A stretch of 64,000 nucleotides of DNA, from positions 310,001 to 374,000 of the forward strand of contig NZ_JAMRXH010000004.1 in the NCBI RefSeq assembly GCF_023740735.1, given 5' to 3'. Shown one piece after another: positions 44,608-55,811 of this stretch. Both the position numbers and the translations under genes were made by a program. The notes under the pieces are model-generated. The model ran no database searches. It worked only from the letters and a program-made list of their open reading frames with translations, and was not told the origin of the DNA. The DNA comes from Nocardia sp. CDC159. Lineage in GTDB: Bacteria; Actinomycetota; Actinomycetes; Mycobacteriales; Mycobacteriaceae. Position 1 is the first letter of the stretch. Each line of letters starts with the position of its first letter.

Positions 44608-46125
44608 TCACGGGGTTTCGGGGATGGGTAGACGGAACCGGCCGCGGGTGGCCAGTGCGAGATAGCCGAGCAGGCCGACCCCGCAGCCGATGAACCAGCT
44701 GTACTGCGCGGCGGTGTACATGCCGGTCACCTCGCCCGCGGTCAGCACCGGAAAGACCGCAGCGGCCGCGCCGAGCAGAGTGGCGATGATCGCGGCCGGG
44801 TTGTAACCCCCGCGGTACCAATAGCTTCCGCGCGGGGACAGGGTGAACAGATCTTCGACGACCACGTGCTGCTTGCGCACCAGGTAGTAGTCGGCGAGGA
44901 GCACACCGAACAGCGGGCCGATGCAGGCGCCCAGCGTTTCCAGCGTGTAGTGGATGACCTCCGGATTGTTGTAGAGGTTCCACGGGGTGATCACCAGCGA
45001 GCCGACGGCGGCGATCATGCCGCCCGCGCGCCAGGAGATCTTGCGCGGGTCGACATTCGAGAAGTCGAAGGCGGGGGAGACGAAGTTGGCGACGATATTG
45101 ATGCCGATGGTCGCGATCGTGAAGGTCAACGCGCCCAGCACGATCGCGAAGGTGTTGTCGATGCGCGCGACGGTCTGCACCGGATCGGTGATGAGCTCAC
45201 CATAGATCGGCACGGTCAGCGAGGCGGTGACCACGACCAGCAGGGAGAACACCAGGAAGTTGACCGGCAGCCCGAGCAGATTGCCCCGCTCGACCGCGGC
45301 GAACGAACGCGCGTAGCGGGAAAAGTCGCCGAAGTTCAGCATCGGGCCGGAGAAGTAGGACACCACCAGGGCGATCGCGCCCAGCATCACCGGCACCGCC
45401 GACCAGCCCGTGTGGGTGACCGTCGACAGGTTCAGATCGATGGCGTCCCACCCCGCCCGCGCGATCAGGTATCCGCACAGCGCGAACATCACGACATACA
45501 CCGCGGGACCGCAGAAATCGATGAACCTGCGGATCGACTCCATACCCCGCCAGAACACGCACGCCTGCAGCACCCACAGCAGCAGATAGCTGCCCCAGCC
45601 CAGCATCGACAGTCCGAGGAAGCCGTGCTCGGCGACCACCGCGTACGGCGCCAATCCCGGAAACAGCTTGACCAGCACCACATCCAGCGCCGCCGACGCG
45701 AGAAAGGTCTGAATTCCATACCAGGCCACCGCGATCAGGCCGCGGATGATGGCCGGAATGTTCGCGCCCAGCACGCCGAACGCGCTGCGGCAGATCACCG
45801 GATACGGTACGCCCGTGCGCTGGCTGGGCTTGGCGACCAGATTGCAGAACAGTTGCACGATACCGATTCCGATCACCAGCGCGACCAGCACCTGCCAGCT
45901 GGCCAGGCCGAGTGCGAACAGGCTGCCCGCGGTCACATAGCCGCCGACGCTGTGCACATCCGACATCCAGAAGGCGAAGATGTTGTAGGCGCCCCAGGTC
46001 TGCCGCTCGAGCGGAGCGAGGTCGGCGTTGGTCAGCCGGGGGTCGTATGCCCTGCTCTCCGAACGGGCCGACGCTCGCGCCGGGGTTCCCACGCCCTCCT
46101 CCGGCGGCGCAACGGTCTCGCTCAT
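44608..46125 (-). CDS. NCS1 family allantoin permease
   Basis: A 505-residue NCS1 transporter with about 12 membrane segments. It opens with an SESRAYDPRLTNADLAPLERQTWGAYNIFAFWMSDVHSV region, the hallmark of hydantoin/allantoin/uracil carriers. GPMLNFGDFSRYA and FGVLLADYYLVRKQHV complete the signature. ATG 46125 begins MSETVAPP; an in-frame ATG at 46134 adds three residues and neither has a clear ribosome site. It lies 76-85 bases downstream of the GntR gene and just ahead of allantoin racemase. It probably imports allantoin or a hydantoin with a cation. Confidence 0.87.
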   Translation of the reverse strand: MSETVAPPEEGVGTPARASARSESRAYDPRLTNADLAPLERQTWGAYNIFAFWMSDVHSVGGYVTAGSLFALGLASWQVLVALVIGIGIVQLFCNLVAKPSQRTGVPYPVICRSAFGVLGANIPAIIRGLIAVAWYGIQTFLASAALDVVLVKLFPGLAPYAVVAEHGFLGLSMLGWGSYLLLWVLQACVFWRGMESIRRFIDFCGPAVYVVMFALCGYLIARAGWDAIDLNLSTVTHTGWSAVPVMLGAIALVVSYFSGPMLNFGDFSRYARSFAAVERGNLLGLPVNFLVFSLLVVVTASLTVPIYGELITDPVQTVARIDNTFAIVLGALTFTIATIGINIVANFVSPAFDFSNVDPRKISWRAGGMIAAVGSLVITPWNLYNNPEVIHYTLETLGACIGPLFGVLLADYYLVRKQHVVVEDLFTLSPRGSYWYRGGYNPAAIIATLLGAAAAVFPVLTAGEVTGMYTAAQYSWFIGCGVGLLGYLALATRGRFRLPIPETP

Positions 46126-46210
46126 GTCGCACATCCGATCGTCTGTCCCGCACGGCGGGAGTCTGATTCGGCGACGCTATCGAGCCGGTGTTGCCGCTCT
46201 GTTGCGAAAA

Positions 46211-46945
46211 CTATATATCTTCGCGCGCCTTCGGCTCGGCAAACAGGCCGGTGTCGGTCGGCAGCCCCTCGACCACTGTATTCAATCGAGCATGGTGCTG
46301 CTCGGTGATCTTCAGCAACTCGGTGGCATCGCCCGCGAGAAAGGCCGCGAGCTGACGGCTGTGGTCGGCGTGCAGCACGGCGCGCTCGGCGGCGCTCACA
46401 TGCACCATGGGCTGCACCGGTTCGGTGATGTTCCAGGCGTATTCGAGCATGTGCACCAGGCGGGCCATACCCGACGGGCGGGTGAGGGCGAGGTGGAAGG
46501 TGCGGGTCTCGCGGTGGTAGGCGGCCGGGTCGTCGTCGAGGACCGCTCGTTCGAGCCGCGCGTGCGATTCGGTCGCGAGGCGGTGGTCCTCGGGTCCGGC
46601 ACGGTCGACGGCCGCCGCCAGCGCCACCGACTCCAGCCGCTCCCGCACGACATACAGCTCGCGCAGCTCCCCGGCGGTGAGCCGGGTGACGGTATAGCCG
46701 AAGTTCGGGCGGTGCTCGACCAGGCCCTCGCCGATGAGCGTCTGCAGCGATTCGCGCACCGGAATCGCGCTCACCTCGAAGCGCTGGGCGAATTCGCGCA
46801 GCGGCAGGCCGGTACCCGGCGGCAGATTGCCCTCCAGGATCAGCCGCCGCAGTTCGGCCAGGATCTCCTGCTGCGAATAGCCGCGCCGCCCGTCCCGGGG
46901 CGGGGTGAGCTCGGGCAGCCGCGGCAGGCGTGGTCGGGGAGGCAC
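46211..46945 (-). CDS. GntR-family (FCD domain) regulator of the ureide operon
   Basis: A 244-residue regulator. The winged helix is at residues 25-85 (SQQEILAELRRLILEGNLPPG, the recognition helix FEVSAIPVRESLQTLIGEGL). The FCD ligand domain follows with LYVVRERLESVALAAAV, FHLALTRPSG and a histidine in DHSRQLAAFL that could bind metal. GTG 46945 follows no ribosome site and lies 3 bases after a 14-base inverted repeat, so the message may be leaderless or nearly so. It is the first gene upstream of the permease, racemase, DUF6986, allantoicase and allantoinase genes and probably represses them until a ureide binds. Confidence 0.83.
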   Translation of the reverse strand: MPPRPRLPRLPELTPPRDGRRGYSQQEILAELRRLILEGNLPPGTGLPLREFAQRFEVSAIPVRESLQTLIGEGLVEHRPNFGYTVTRLTAGELRELYVVRERLESVALAAAVDRAGPEDHRLATESHARLERAVLDDDPAAYHRETRTFHLALTRPSGMARLVHMLEYAWNITEPVQPMVHVSAAERAVLHADHSRQLAAFLAGDATELLKITEQHHARLNTVVEGLPTDTGLFAEPKAREDI

Positions 46946-46948
46946 GCA

Positions 46949-46962
46949 GGTACCGTAGTACC
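46949..46962. promoter_or_regulatory. candidate GntR operator
   Basis: GGTAC-CGTA-GTACC is a perfect 5-4-5 inverted repeat located 3 bases upstream of the GntR start. GT/AC-flanked palindromes are typical for FCD-type GntR proteins. The position implies autoregulation and control of the ureide operon. Confidence 0.5.
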
Positions 46963-47053
46963 CGGCGATCAGCGGCCGCCGAAAGCATCGTCCAAGGAAT
47001 TGGGGGCAGGGCCGGATGCTTATGTTCCGGGTGCGGGCCGCGATCATCGGTGC

Positions 47054-47311
47054 ATGACCCTTCGCAAACTCGCCGCAAGCGGATTGCTGTGTGCCGCATC
47101 ACTTCTCGTCGCCGCCCCGTTGGCCCAGGCCGACTCCGGCAGCTCCTCGCTGAGCGGCCCGTCGTCGCTGAGCGGCCAGATCAATCCGGCCTGCCTCATC
47201 GCCCGGCTGGCGACCCTGTCGGGAGTGCCCCCGACCGGCGCCGACTGCTTCCCGCCCACCATCCCGGTCGCCCGGGTCGATGACGGTCAGGGCGAACTCG
47301 CGCTGCGCTGA
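47054..47311 (+). CDS. small secreted protein
   Basis: An 85-residue protein with a clear signal peptide (RKLAASGLLCAASLLVAAPLAQADS, cleavage near ALAQA at about 24). The mature 60 residues contain SSSLSGPSSLSGQ and two cysteines in PACLIARL and GADCFPP that could pair. No family is recognised. It is divergent from the GntR gene, and a GC-rich palindromic hairpin follows its stop (47320-47350). Low complexity and small size fit a minor exported protein; no further role is suggested. Confidence 0.65.
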   Translation: MTLRKLAASGLLCAASLLVAAPLAQADSGSSSLSGPSSLSGQINPACLIARLATLSGVPPTGADCFPPTIPVARVDDGQGELALR

Positions 47312-47319
47312 CACCCGTC

Positions 47320-47350
47320 GCGGCGGCCGCCTCCGAGCGCGGCGGCCGCC
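47320..47350 (+). terminator. hairpin terminator after the small secreted protein
   Basis: GGCGGCCGCC occurs at 47322-47331 and again at 47341-47350. It is self-complementary, so the two copies pair as a 10-base stem around TCCGAGCGC. GTTCGCATTTT follows, giving a weak T-run. It lies 11 bases after the stop. Confidence 0.6.
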
Positions 47351-47365
47351 GTTCGCATTTTCGGG

Positions 47366-47473
47366 TCTGTCGTCCACGACTTCGTCATGGTGAATTCGCT
47401 GCACGACACCGAGGCGGCGAAAGCGGCCGTGGCCCAGGCGGTTTCGATGCTGCGCCGGGCGCTGCACGAATAG
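47366..47473 (+). pseudogene. C-terminal remnant of an alpha/beta-hydrolase (esterase)
   Basis: The frame ending at TAG 47471-47473 reads VVHDFVMVNSLHDTEAAKAA and continues to LRRALHE. This looks like the last strand and helix of a lipase/esterase of the fold-3 family, with the triad histidine in VHDF. Nothing upstream encodes the rest; the hairpin at 47320-47350 interrupts it. It appears to be a decayed fragment rather than a 28-residue gene. Confidence 0.5.
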
Positions 47474-47493
47474 CGGCGCGCCCGGCGGACGAT

Positions 47494-47895
47494 TCAGCCC
47501 GCCGCCGCGGTCTCGTGCACCGTGCGCCAGCGTAGGCCGTTGCGCGCCTGCGGATCGGGCAGCAGCAGCGCGGTGGTGAAGCGGGAGGCCGGGCCGTCGG
47601 GGCGGTGGTGGATCTCGCGGAAGCGCGCCACCGCGCAATCGTCGGTCCGGTGCAGCACATCGATGTCGACGATGTCGATCTTCAACCCCGGCATCGAGTT
47701 GCCCGCCCGCCGCAGGCCCTCCAGCAGCTGCGCGCGCGGCACCACCGCGCCCTGCAACACGACCATGGAGAAGTCGGGGTGCAGCTGGGAACCGAAGCGC
47801 TCCAGACCGGCCGCGTCGTTCTCGCCCAGCCAGCTCGCCAGGTCGTCGTGCAGGATGGACACTTCTTCGACGAGCGTGTCGTGATCGATGCTCAC
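47494..47895 (-). CDS. DUF4440/SnoaL-like NTF2-fold protein
   Basis: A 133-residue protein of the NTF2-like DUF4440 type: LHDDLASWLGENDAAGLERFGSQLHPDFSMVVLQGAVVPR at the start, then central strands IDIVDIDVLHRTDDCAVARFREIHH and the end RWRTVHETA. The fold makes a small cone-shaped pocket. GTG 47895 follows GGGAG at 8 bases. It is divergent from a flavodoxin-like gene, with only 33 bases between starts. Function unknown. Confidence 0.72.
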   Translation of the reverse strand: MSIDHDTLVEEVSILHDDLASWLGENDAAGLERFGSQLHPDFSMVVLQGAVVPRAQLLEGLRRAGNSMPGLKIDIVDIDVLHRTDDCAVARFREIHHRPDGPASRFTTALLLPDPQARNGLRWRTVHETAAAG

Positions 47896-47928
47896 TGCCG
47901 AAACTCCCTTCTCGTTAGGCTCGACGGC

Positions 47929-48381
47929 ATGGCTCGGTTGCTGATCGTTCATCACACGCCGTCCCCGCATACGCAGGAGATGTTCGAGGCCGTGCTGTCG
48001 GGGGCGACCGACCCCGAGATCGAGGGGGTCGAGGTGGTTCGACGGGCGGCGCTGGCCGTCACTGCGAGCGATGTTCTCGAGGCCGACGGTTATCTGCTGG
48101 GTACGCCCGCGAATCTTGGCTATATGTCCGGTGCGCTCAAACACGCCTTCGACACGTTCTACTACCCGTGCCTGGACTCCACTCGCGGCCGCCCGTTCGG
48201 ATACTACATCCACGGTAATCAGGGAACCGAGGGCGCCGAACGGGGGATCGAGACCATTACCACCGGGCTGGGCTGGGAAAAAGCGGCCGCGCCGGTGATC
48301 GTCAGCGGCGCGCCGGACAAATCGGCGCGTGAGCGCTGCTGGGAGCTCGGCGGGACGATCGCGGCCCGGTTGATGGTTTGA
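47929..48381 (+). CDS. flavodoxin-like (NADPH-dependent FMN reductase-type) protein
   Basis: A 150-residue flavodoxin-fold protein. The FMN-phosphate loop is HHTPSPHTQEM at residues 8-18. ADGYLLGTPANLGYMSGALKHAFDTFYY gives the flavin ring loop, and GYYIHGNQGTEGAERGIETI the third loop. It should bind FMN and carry electrons or reduce quinones. ATG 47929 has no strong ribosome site. It is divergent from the DUF4440 gene and ends before the response regulator. Confidence 0.8.
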   Translation: MARLLIVHHTPSPHTQEMFEAVLSGATDPEIEGVEVVRRAALAVTASDVLEADGYLLGTPANLGYMSGALKHAFDTFYYPCLDSTRGRPFGYYIHGNQGTEGAERGIETITTGLGWEKAAAPVIVSGAPDKSARERCWELGGTIAARLMV

Positions 48382-48542
48382 GCGAATTCCGCCGCACACT
48401 GTCCCCCGATTTCTTGTGGCTCACACCTGAGCGCCCGACCCCGGCATACTCGTCAGATAGGTAAGCTCCGGGACCTGCCTGCGCGCGGTCGGAATTCCGG
48501 GGCGCAGGGTTCGCGGGAATTTGGGAAGAAGGTGACTGCGCC

Positions 48543-49220
48543 GTGGAGGCGACACAGCAGGGGACGTCTGGACCGGCCCGGATCGGGCTTGTCGAGGACC
48601 ACGAGTCCGTCGCGCTCGGTCTGGCCACCATGCTGGCCCCCGAACCCGATCTGGAACTGGTCCTCACCGCGGGTACGGTTGGTGAATTGCTTTCGGCCGC
48701 ACCGGAATTGGATTTGGTGGTGCTGGATCTGCGGTTGGCCGACGGGTCCACGCCGGAGGACAACGTGCGCGCGCTGCGTGAGCGCGGCCTCGAGGTGTTG
48801 GTGTTCACCGGCGCCGACAACCCGTTCCTGGTGCGTTCGGCCGCGCGGGCCGGGGTGCTCGGGGTGGTGCGCAAGTCCGAGGATGTGCAGACCGTGGTCT
48901 CGGCCGTGCGCGCGGCGGCCTCGGGCGAACAGGTGGTGACCACCGACTGGGCCGCCGCGATCGACAGCGACCCGCAGCTGTCCGACGTCGGCCTGAGCCC
49001 GCGCCAGCAGGAGGTGCTCACGCTCTACGCCTCGGGTGAGAAGGCCTCGCGCGTGGCCCGGCTGACCGGGCTGTCCGAGCAGACCGTCAACGACTATCTG
49101 GGACGCATCCGGCAGAAATACGCCGACGCCGGTCGCCCGGCCCCCACCAAGACCGACCTGTACAAACGGGCGGTCGAGGACGGGTGGCTGCCGGTGCCCG
49201 AGCGCTCGCCGCGCGTATGA
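48543..49220 (+). CDS. NarL/FixJ-type response regulator
   Basis: A 225-residue regulator. The receiver domain is at about residues 12-125, with E18-D19, phospho-acceptor D62 in VVLDLRLADGS, the threonine in VFTGAD and the lysine in VVRKSED. A LuxR-type helix-turn-helix spans about 150-215 (LSPRQQEVLTLYASGEKASRVARLTGLSEQTVNDYLGRIR). GTG 48543 follows GGGAAGAAGG at about 8 bases. It is the first gene of a three-gene signalling set with the kinase at 49273 and a kinase-like membrane protein at 50543. Its targets are unknown. Confidence 0.87.
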   Translation: MEATQQGTSGPARIGLVEDHESVALGLATMLAPEPDLELVLTAGTVGELLSAAPELDLVVLDLRLADGSTPEDNVRALRERGLEVLVFTGADNPFLVRSAARAGVLGVVRKSEDVQTVVSAVRAAASGEQVVTTDWAAAIDSDPQLSDVGLSPRQQEVLTLYASGEKASRVARLTGLSEQTVNDYLGRIRQKYADAGRPAPTKTDLYKRAVEDGWLPVPERSPRV

Positions 49221-49272
49221 GAGAGCTCGCGATGGGTACGGCCGACAGGGCAGTGCCGGGTAAGGCGCTGTC

Positions 49273-50556
49273 GTGATTGCCGCCGGTGCGTTGGAGACTC
49301 CGCTGTCCCGACCGGGACTGCTACCGCGAATCGCGGCATGGTGGCGAGGTCGGTCTACGGTGGAGCAGGATATGAGCGCGGTGGCGTTCGATCGCATCAT
49401 CCGGCGGTTGGGACTGTCGGTGGGCATCGGCGGTGTGATCATGGGGCTGGTCGATCTGCCCGAGATCACCCAGCAGAGTCGGCACGCGGCCGAGTGGTGG
49501 ACACCCGCCGCGGTCGCCTTGATGTTCGGGCTGTTCCCGGTGCTGGCCGCGGTCTCGATCGGCGCTCCCACCCGCTGGATCCGCGCGCTGGCCGGGCTCA
49601 CCGCGTTGAGTTACCTCGCGGCTCTTGCCACGACGCCCTTCGCACTGCATCCGCACAGCATCGACGCGAATGCGCTGTGGATGTATCGGATGGTGCCGCT
49701 GGGCGTGGTGGCCGCGGCCCTGGCATGGTCGCGCCGCTCGGCGATCGGCTATCTCGTGCTGAGTTCGGCGGCCGCGGCGGGGACCAATATCTTCCTGGTC
49801 GAGGATTTCACCGCCGCCTCGGCGCTGTCGGCGTTCGCCCGGATCTTCGGGCTGTCGGCGCTGTTCCTGTGGTGCGCGACCTGCGCCCTGGGCGCGGCGG
49901 CGCAGGTGGACCGGGAATCGGCGATCGCGAGCCGCCGGGCCGCGGCCGCCGCGGCGGCGGCCGCCCGGGATCACGAGCGCGCCCGGTTCGCCGCGCTCAT
50001 CCACGACGCCGTGCTGTCCACCCTGCTCGACGCCTCCCGCGGCGGCGAGAGTTCGGAGGTGCTGCGTCGGCAGGCCGAGCGCACCCTCGAACAGCTCGAC
50101 GAGATTCGCGTGCAGACCCACGAACCCGATGTACTCGACGCGCGCGCCGCGGTCATCTTCCTGAGATCGGCCGTGCACGAGGTGAACCCGAGCGTCCGCT
50201 TCGCCACCCGCACGTGGCCCGGATTCGACGATCTGCGCATGCCCGTGCATGTGGCCGCCACCCTGGCGGCGGCGCTCGGCGAGGCGGTGCGCAACAGTCT
50301 GCGCCACGCCGCGGTGCCGGGGCGGACGGTGCATCGGACGGTCACCTGCACCATCAGCGCGGGCAGTATCCGGCTCGTCTTCGCCGACGACGGCGCGGGA
50401 TTCGACGTGCGGCAGGTGTCGGCCGACCGGCTCGGCATCTCGGTGAGCATTCTGGGGCGGATGCGGCAGCTGGCCGGTGGGGCCGGATTCGTGGAATCGC
50501 AACCGGGGGAGGGGACCACGGTGACGCTGGTGTGGGGTGGCGATGGTTCGCACTGA
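49273..50556 (+). CDS. membrane sensor histidine kinase (HisKA_3 type)
   Basis: A 427-residue kinase. Six or so membrane segments fill residues 45-210 with no large external loop, so it may sense within the membrane. A coiled Ala/Arg-rich linker precedes the dimerisation helix FAALIHDAVLSTLLDASRG, which holds the phospho-histidine in the HD pair typical of NarX/DesK kinases. The ATPase domain shows LGEAVRNSLRHA (N box), FADDGAGFD (G1) and PGEGTTVTLVW. GTG 49273 is used. It overlaps the next gene by 14 bases. It should phosphorylate the regulator encoded just upstream. Confidence 0.83.
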   Translation: MIAAGALETPLSRPGLLPRIAAWWRGRSTVEQDMSAVAFDRIIRRLGLSVGIGGVIMGLVDLPEITQQSRHAAEWWTPAAVALMFGLFPVLAAVSIGAPTRWIRALAGLTALSYLAALATTPFALHPHSIDANALWMYRMVPLGVVAAALAWSRRSAIGYLVLSSAAAAGTNIFLVEDFTAASALSAFARIFGLSALFLWCATCALGAAAQVDRESAIASRRAAAAAAAAARDHERARFAALIHDAVLSTLLDASRGGESSEVLRRQAERTLEQLDEIRVQTHEPDVLDARAAVIFLRSAVHEVNPSVRFATRTWPGFDDLRMPVHVAATLAAALGEAVRNSLRHAAVPGRTVHRTVTCTISAGSIRLVFADDGAGFDVRQVSADRLGISVSILGRMRQLAGGAGFVESQPGEGTTVTLVWGGDGSH

Positions 50557-51583
50557 TCCGATCTCGGATGCCGACGCGCGCTTCGGTTTTCGCGATCTGC
50601 TCGGACTGCGCGGCGGGATGGCGTGGCTGTTCCTGGTGATCCTGGAACTGACCATCGTGCTCTACATGCTCGGCAATCTGGAGACCGCGCCGCCGGCCGC
50701 GGCGCTGACCGCGCTGGCGGTGCTGGTGACCGCCGGGGCGCTGGTGCTGGTGGTGCCGATCGATCCGTTGCCGCTGACGGTGACCGCGTTCGTGGCGATG
50801 TCCGCACCCGTGGCCGCGGCGCTGACCATGTCCTCCATGGGCGTCGACCGCACCCATCACATGCTGTGGACCACCTTCGCCTCGTCCTATGTGCTCGCGG
50901 TGCTGGTGCTGCGCGGGCGGATGGGCTGGGCCTGGCTCGGCGTGGGCGGGGTGGCCGGGGTCATCGCGATCTGGGGCGCGCGGATGGGTCAGTCGATCAG
51001 CACGATCGTCGCGCCCATCGTGCCGGTCGGCACGGTCGTGGCGATCTCGGTATTCGCGCTGATCATGCGGCCGACCCAGCAGTCGCTGCGCCGCCTGCGC
51101 GAGGAGGCGACCATCCGCGCCGCCGCCGAGGCGACCATGGCCGCCGCCGACGGCGAGCGGATCCGGCAGCTGGCCCGGCTCGACCGGGTCGCGCGGCCCA
51201 TCCTGGAGCGCATCGCCGAGGGTGCGGCGCTCAGCGTCGCCGAACGCGAGGAATGCCGCCTGCTGGAGGCCGAACTGCGCGACGGCCTGCGCGCGCCCCA
51301 GCTGGTCACCGACGAGCTCAGCGGGGCGGCCCGCGGCGCCCGGGCCCGCGGCGTCGAGGTGGTACTGCTCGACGACGGCGGCTTCGCCGGTGTCCCCCCG
51401 TGGGTCCGTCAGCGCGTGATCGAGGCCGCCACCAGGGAATTGGACGCCGCCAACATCGGCTCGGTCACCGTGCGCGTCCTGCCGCAGGGTCGCCGCGTGC
51501 TGGCCACGGTGCTCGCCCATGCGCCGGACCACGACCGGCGCACGGAGATCGATACCGACGGCAACGTCAGGGTGTCGGATTGA
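50543..51583 (+). CDS. kinase-like membrane protein lacking catalytic motifs
   Basis: A 346-residue protein whose first 190 residues hold five or six membrane segments, then a coiled-coil stretch (LRRLREEATIRAAAEATMAAADGERIRQL). The last 130 residues look like a histidine-kinase module, with LERIAEGAALSVAEREECRLLEAELRD in the dimerisation place. No phospho-histidine motif, N box or G box can be found. ATG 50543 is used; GTG 50537 is equivalent. It overlaps the kinase gene by 14 bases. It may be an accessory sensor or a regulator of the kinase; that is inference. Confidence 0.72.
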   Translation: MVRTDPISDADARFGFRDLLGLRGGMAWLFLVILELTIVLYMLGNLETAPPAAALTALAVLVTAGALVLVVPIDPLPLTVTAFVAMSAPVAAALTMSSMGVDRTHHMLWTTFASSYVLAVLVLRGRMGWAWLGVGGVAGVIAIWGARMGQSISTIVAPIVPVGTVVAISVFALIMRPTQQSLRRLREEATIRAAAEATMAAADGERIRQLARLDRVARPILERIAEGAALSVAEREECRLLEAELRDGLRAPQLVTDELSGAARGARARGVEVVLLDDGGFAGVPPWVRQRVIEAATRELDAANIGSVTVRVLPQGRRVLATVLAHAPDHDRRTEIDTDGNVRVSD

Positions 51584-51587
51584 TCCT

Positions 51588-52037
51588 TTAGCTGTCGCAG
51601 CGGCCCGGCCCGCCCCGGCGCATCTGGTCGCGCAGGGCGCCCTGCACGGCGGTGGACAGCCAGGAGTTGAGGGATTGGCCGCTCTGGGCGGCGGCCTCCT
51701 CGGCGCGGGCCTTGATGTTTTCGACCAGGCGCAGGGTGACGCGGCTGATGTCGCCGGTCATTTCCTCGAAGGTGGGGTTGTGCGGTTCGTCGGTGGCGTT
51801 GGGGCGGACGTCGACGCGGGCATCGGTGCCGTCCACCGAAACGTGCACGGTGCGGTCGCCGAGGGCCGTGCTGATCTCGGCGGCCAGTTCCGACAGCGCG
51901 GCCAGCAGCGTGAGCCGGGCGGCGTTCTCGGTGGCCGCGGCCAGCGCCGCGGCGGTGGCCTGGGTCTTCTCGTCGCCGAGGGCGGCGGCGGCGATCAGGT
52001 CCTCGCGCAGCCGGGCGGTGTAGGCGTTCAAATCCAT
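51588..52037 (-). CDS. HicB/Arc-like ribbon-helix-helix protein
   Basis: A 149-residue protein. The C-terminal 45 residues look like a ribbon-helix-helix DNA-binding module: ISRVTLRLVENIKARAEEAAAQSGQSLNSWLSTAVQGAL. The N-terminal part is helical and Ala-rich, followed by a strand pair VHVSVDGTDARVDVRP. ATG 52037 is used. A 24-base inverted repeat lies 9 bases upstream of the start, so autorepression is likely. No HicA-type toxin is encoded beside it. It could be an orphan antitoxin or a transcription factor. Confidence 0.7.
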   Translation of the reverse strand: MDLNAYTARLREDLIAAAALGDEKTQATAAALAAATENAARLTLLAALSELAAEISTALGDRTVHVSVDGTDARVDVRPNATDEPHNPTFEEMTGDISRVTLRLVENIKARAEEAAAQSGQSLNSWLSTAVQGALRDQMRRGGPGRCDS

Positions 52038-52039
52038 GA

Positions 52040-55131
<3,092 letters not shown>

Positions 55132-55187
55132 CGCGGGTGTGGCCCGGCCCACAGAGTGGGCCGATTCGGTGCGGTTATTCTCGGGAC

Positions 55188-55811
55188 ATGAGTCTGGCCC
55201 AGCGAGAGCGTCGTGCCCTGGTCGTGACCATGACAGCGGCCGGTCCGGACGCGCCGACCCTGTGCGGGTCCTGGACCGTTCGCGAGCTGGCCGCGCATCT
55301 GGTGGTGCGCGAGCGGCGGCCGGATGCCTCGCCCGGCATCCTGCTGAAACCGCTTGCGGGATATACCGAATCGGTGCAGGCGTCGGTGGCGCGCAAGCCG
55401 TTCCCCGACCTGCTCGAGCAGATCCGCACCGGGCCGCCGTGGTGGTCGCCGCTGCGCCCGATCGACGCGGTTGCCAATCTCACCGAGATGTTCGTCCACC
55501 ACGAGGATGTGCGCCGCGGCCGACCCGGTTGGGAGCCACGGGAGTTGAGCGCCGCGGACGAGGCACGGCTGTGGAATGTGTTGCGCCGCATGGCCAAGAT
55601 GGCCTACCGCAAGTCGCCGGTGAGTGTGGTGTTGGCGACGCCCGAGGGTGAGCGCGTCACCGCCCACAATGTCGGCGGTGACGCGGTGGTGCTCACCGGT
55701 AAGCCCTCGGAGCTCCTCCTGCACGCGTTCGGCCGCAACGAGGTTCGGCTCGAGACCGTCGGATCGGAGGACGGGGTGCGGGCGGTGTTCGCGGCCGATC
55801 GCAGCGTCTAG
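55188..55811 (+). CDS. TIGR03085 family (mycothiol-type, DinB-like) protein
   Basis: A 207-residue member of the TIGR03085/maleylpyruvate isomerase N-terminal-like family. The start LAQRERRALVVTMTAAGPDAPTLCGSWTVRELAAHLVVRERRP is diagnostic: LCGSW..ELAAHL with a metal-binding histidine. EMFVHHEDVRRGRPGW supplies two more histidines. Such proteins use a DinB fold and a metal, and some depend on mycothiol. ATG 55188 is used. It lies downstream of rnj and converges on a methyltransferase gene, overlapping it by 4 bases. The substrate is unknown. Confidence 0.84.
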   Translation: MSLAQRERRALVVTMTAAGPDAPTLCGSWTVRELAAHLVVRERRPDASPGILLKPLAGYTESVQASVARKPFPDLLEQIRTGPPWWSPLRPIDAVANLTEMFVHHEDVRRGRPGWEPRELSAADEARLWNVLRRMAKMAYRKSPVSVVLATPEGERVTAHNVGGDAVVLTGKPSELLLHAFGRNEVRLETVGSEDGVRAVFAADRSV

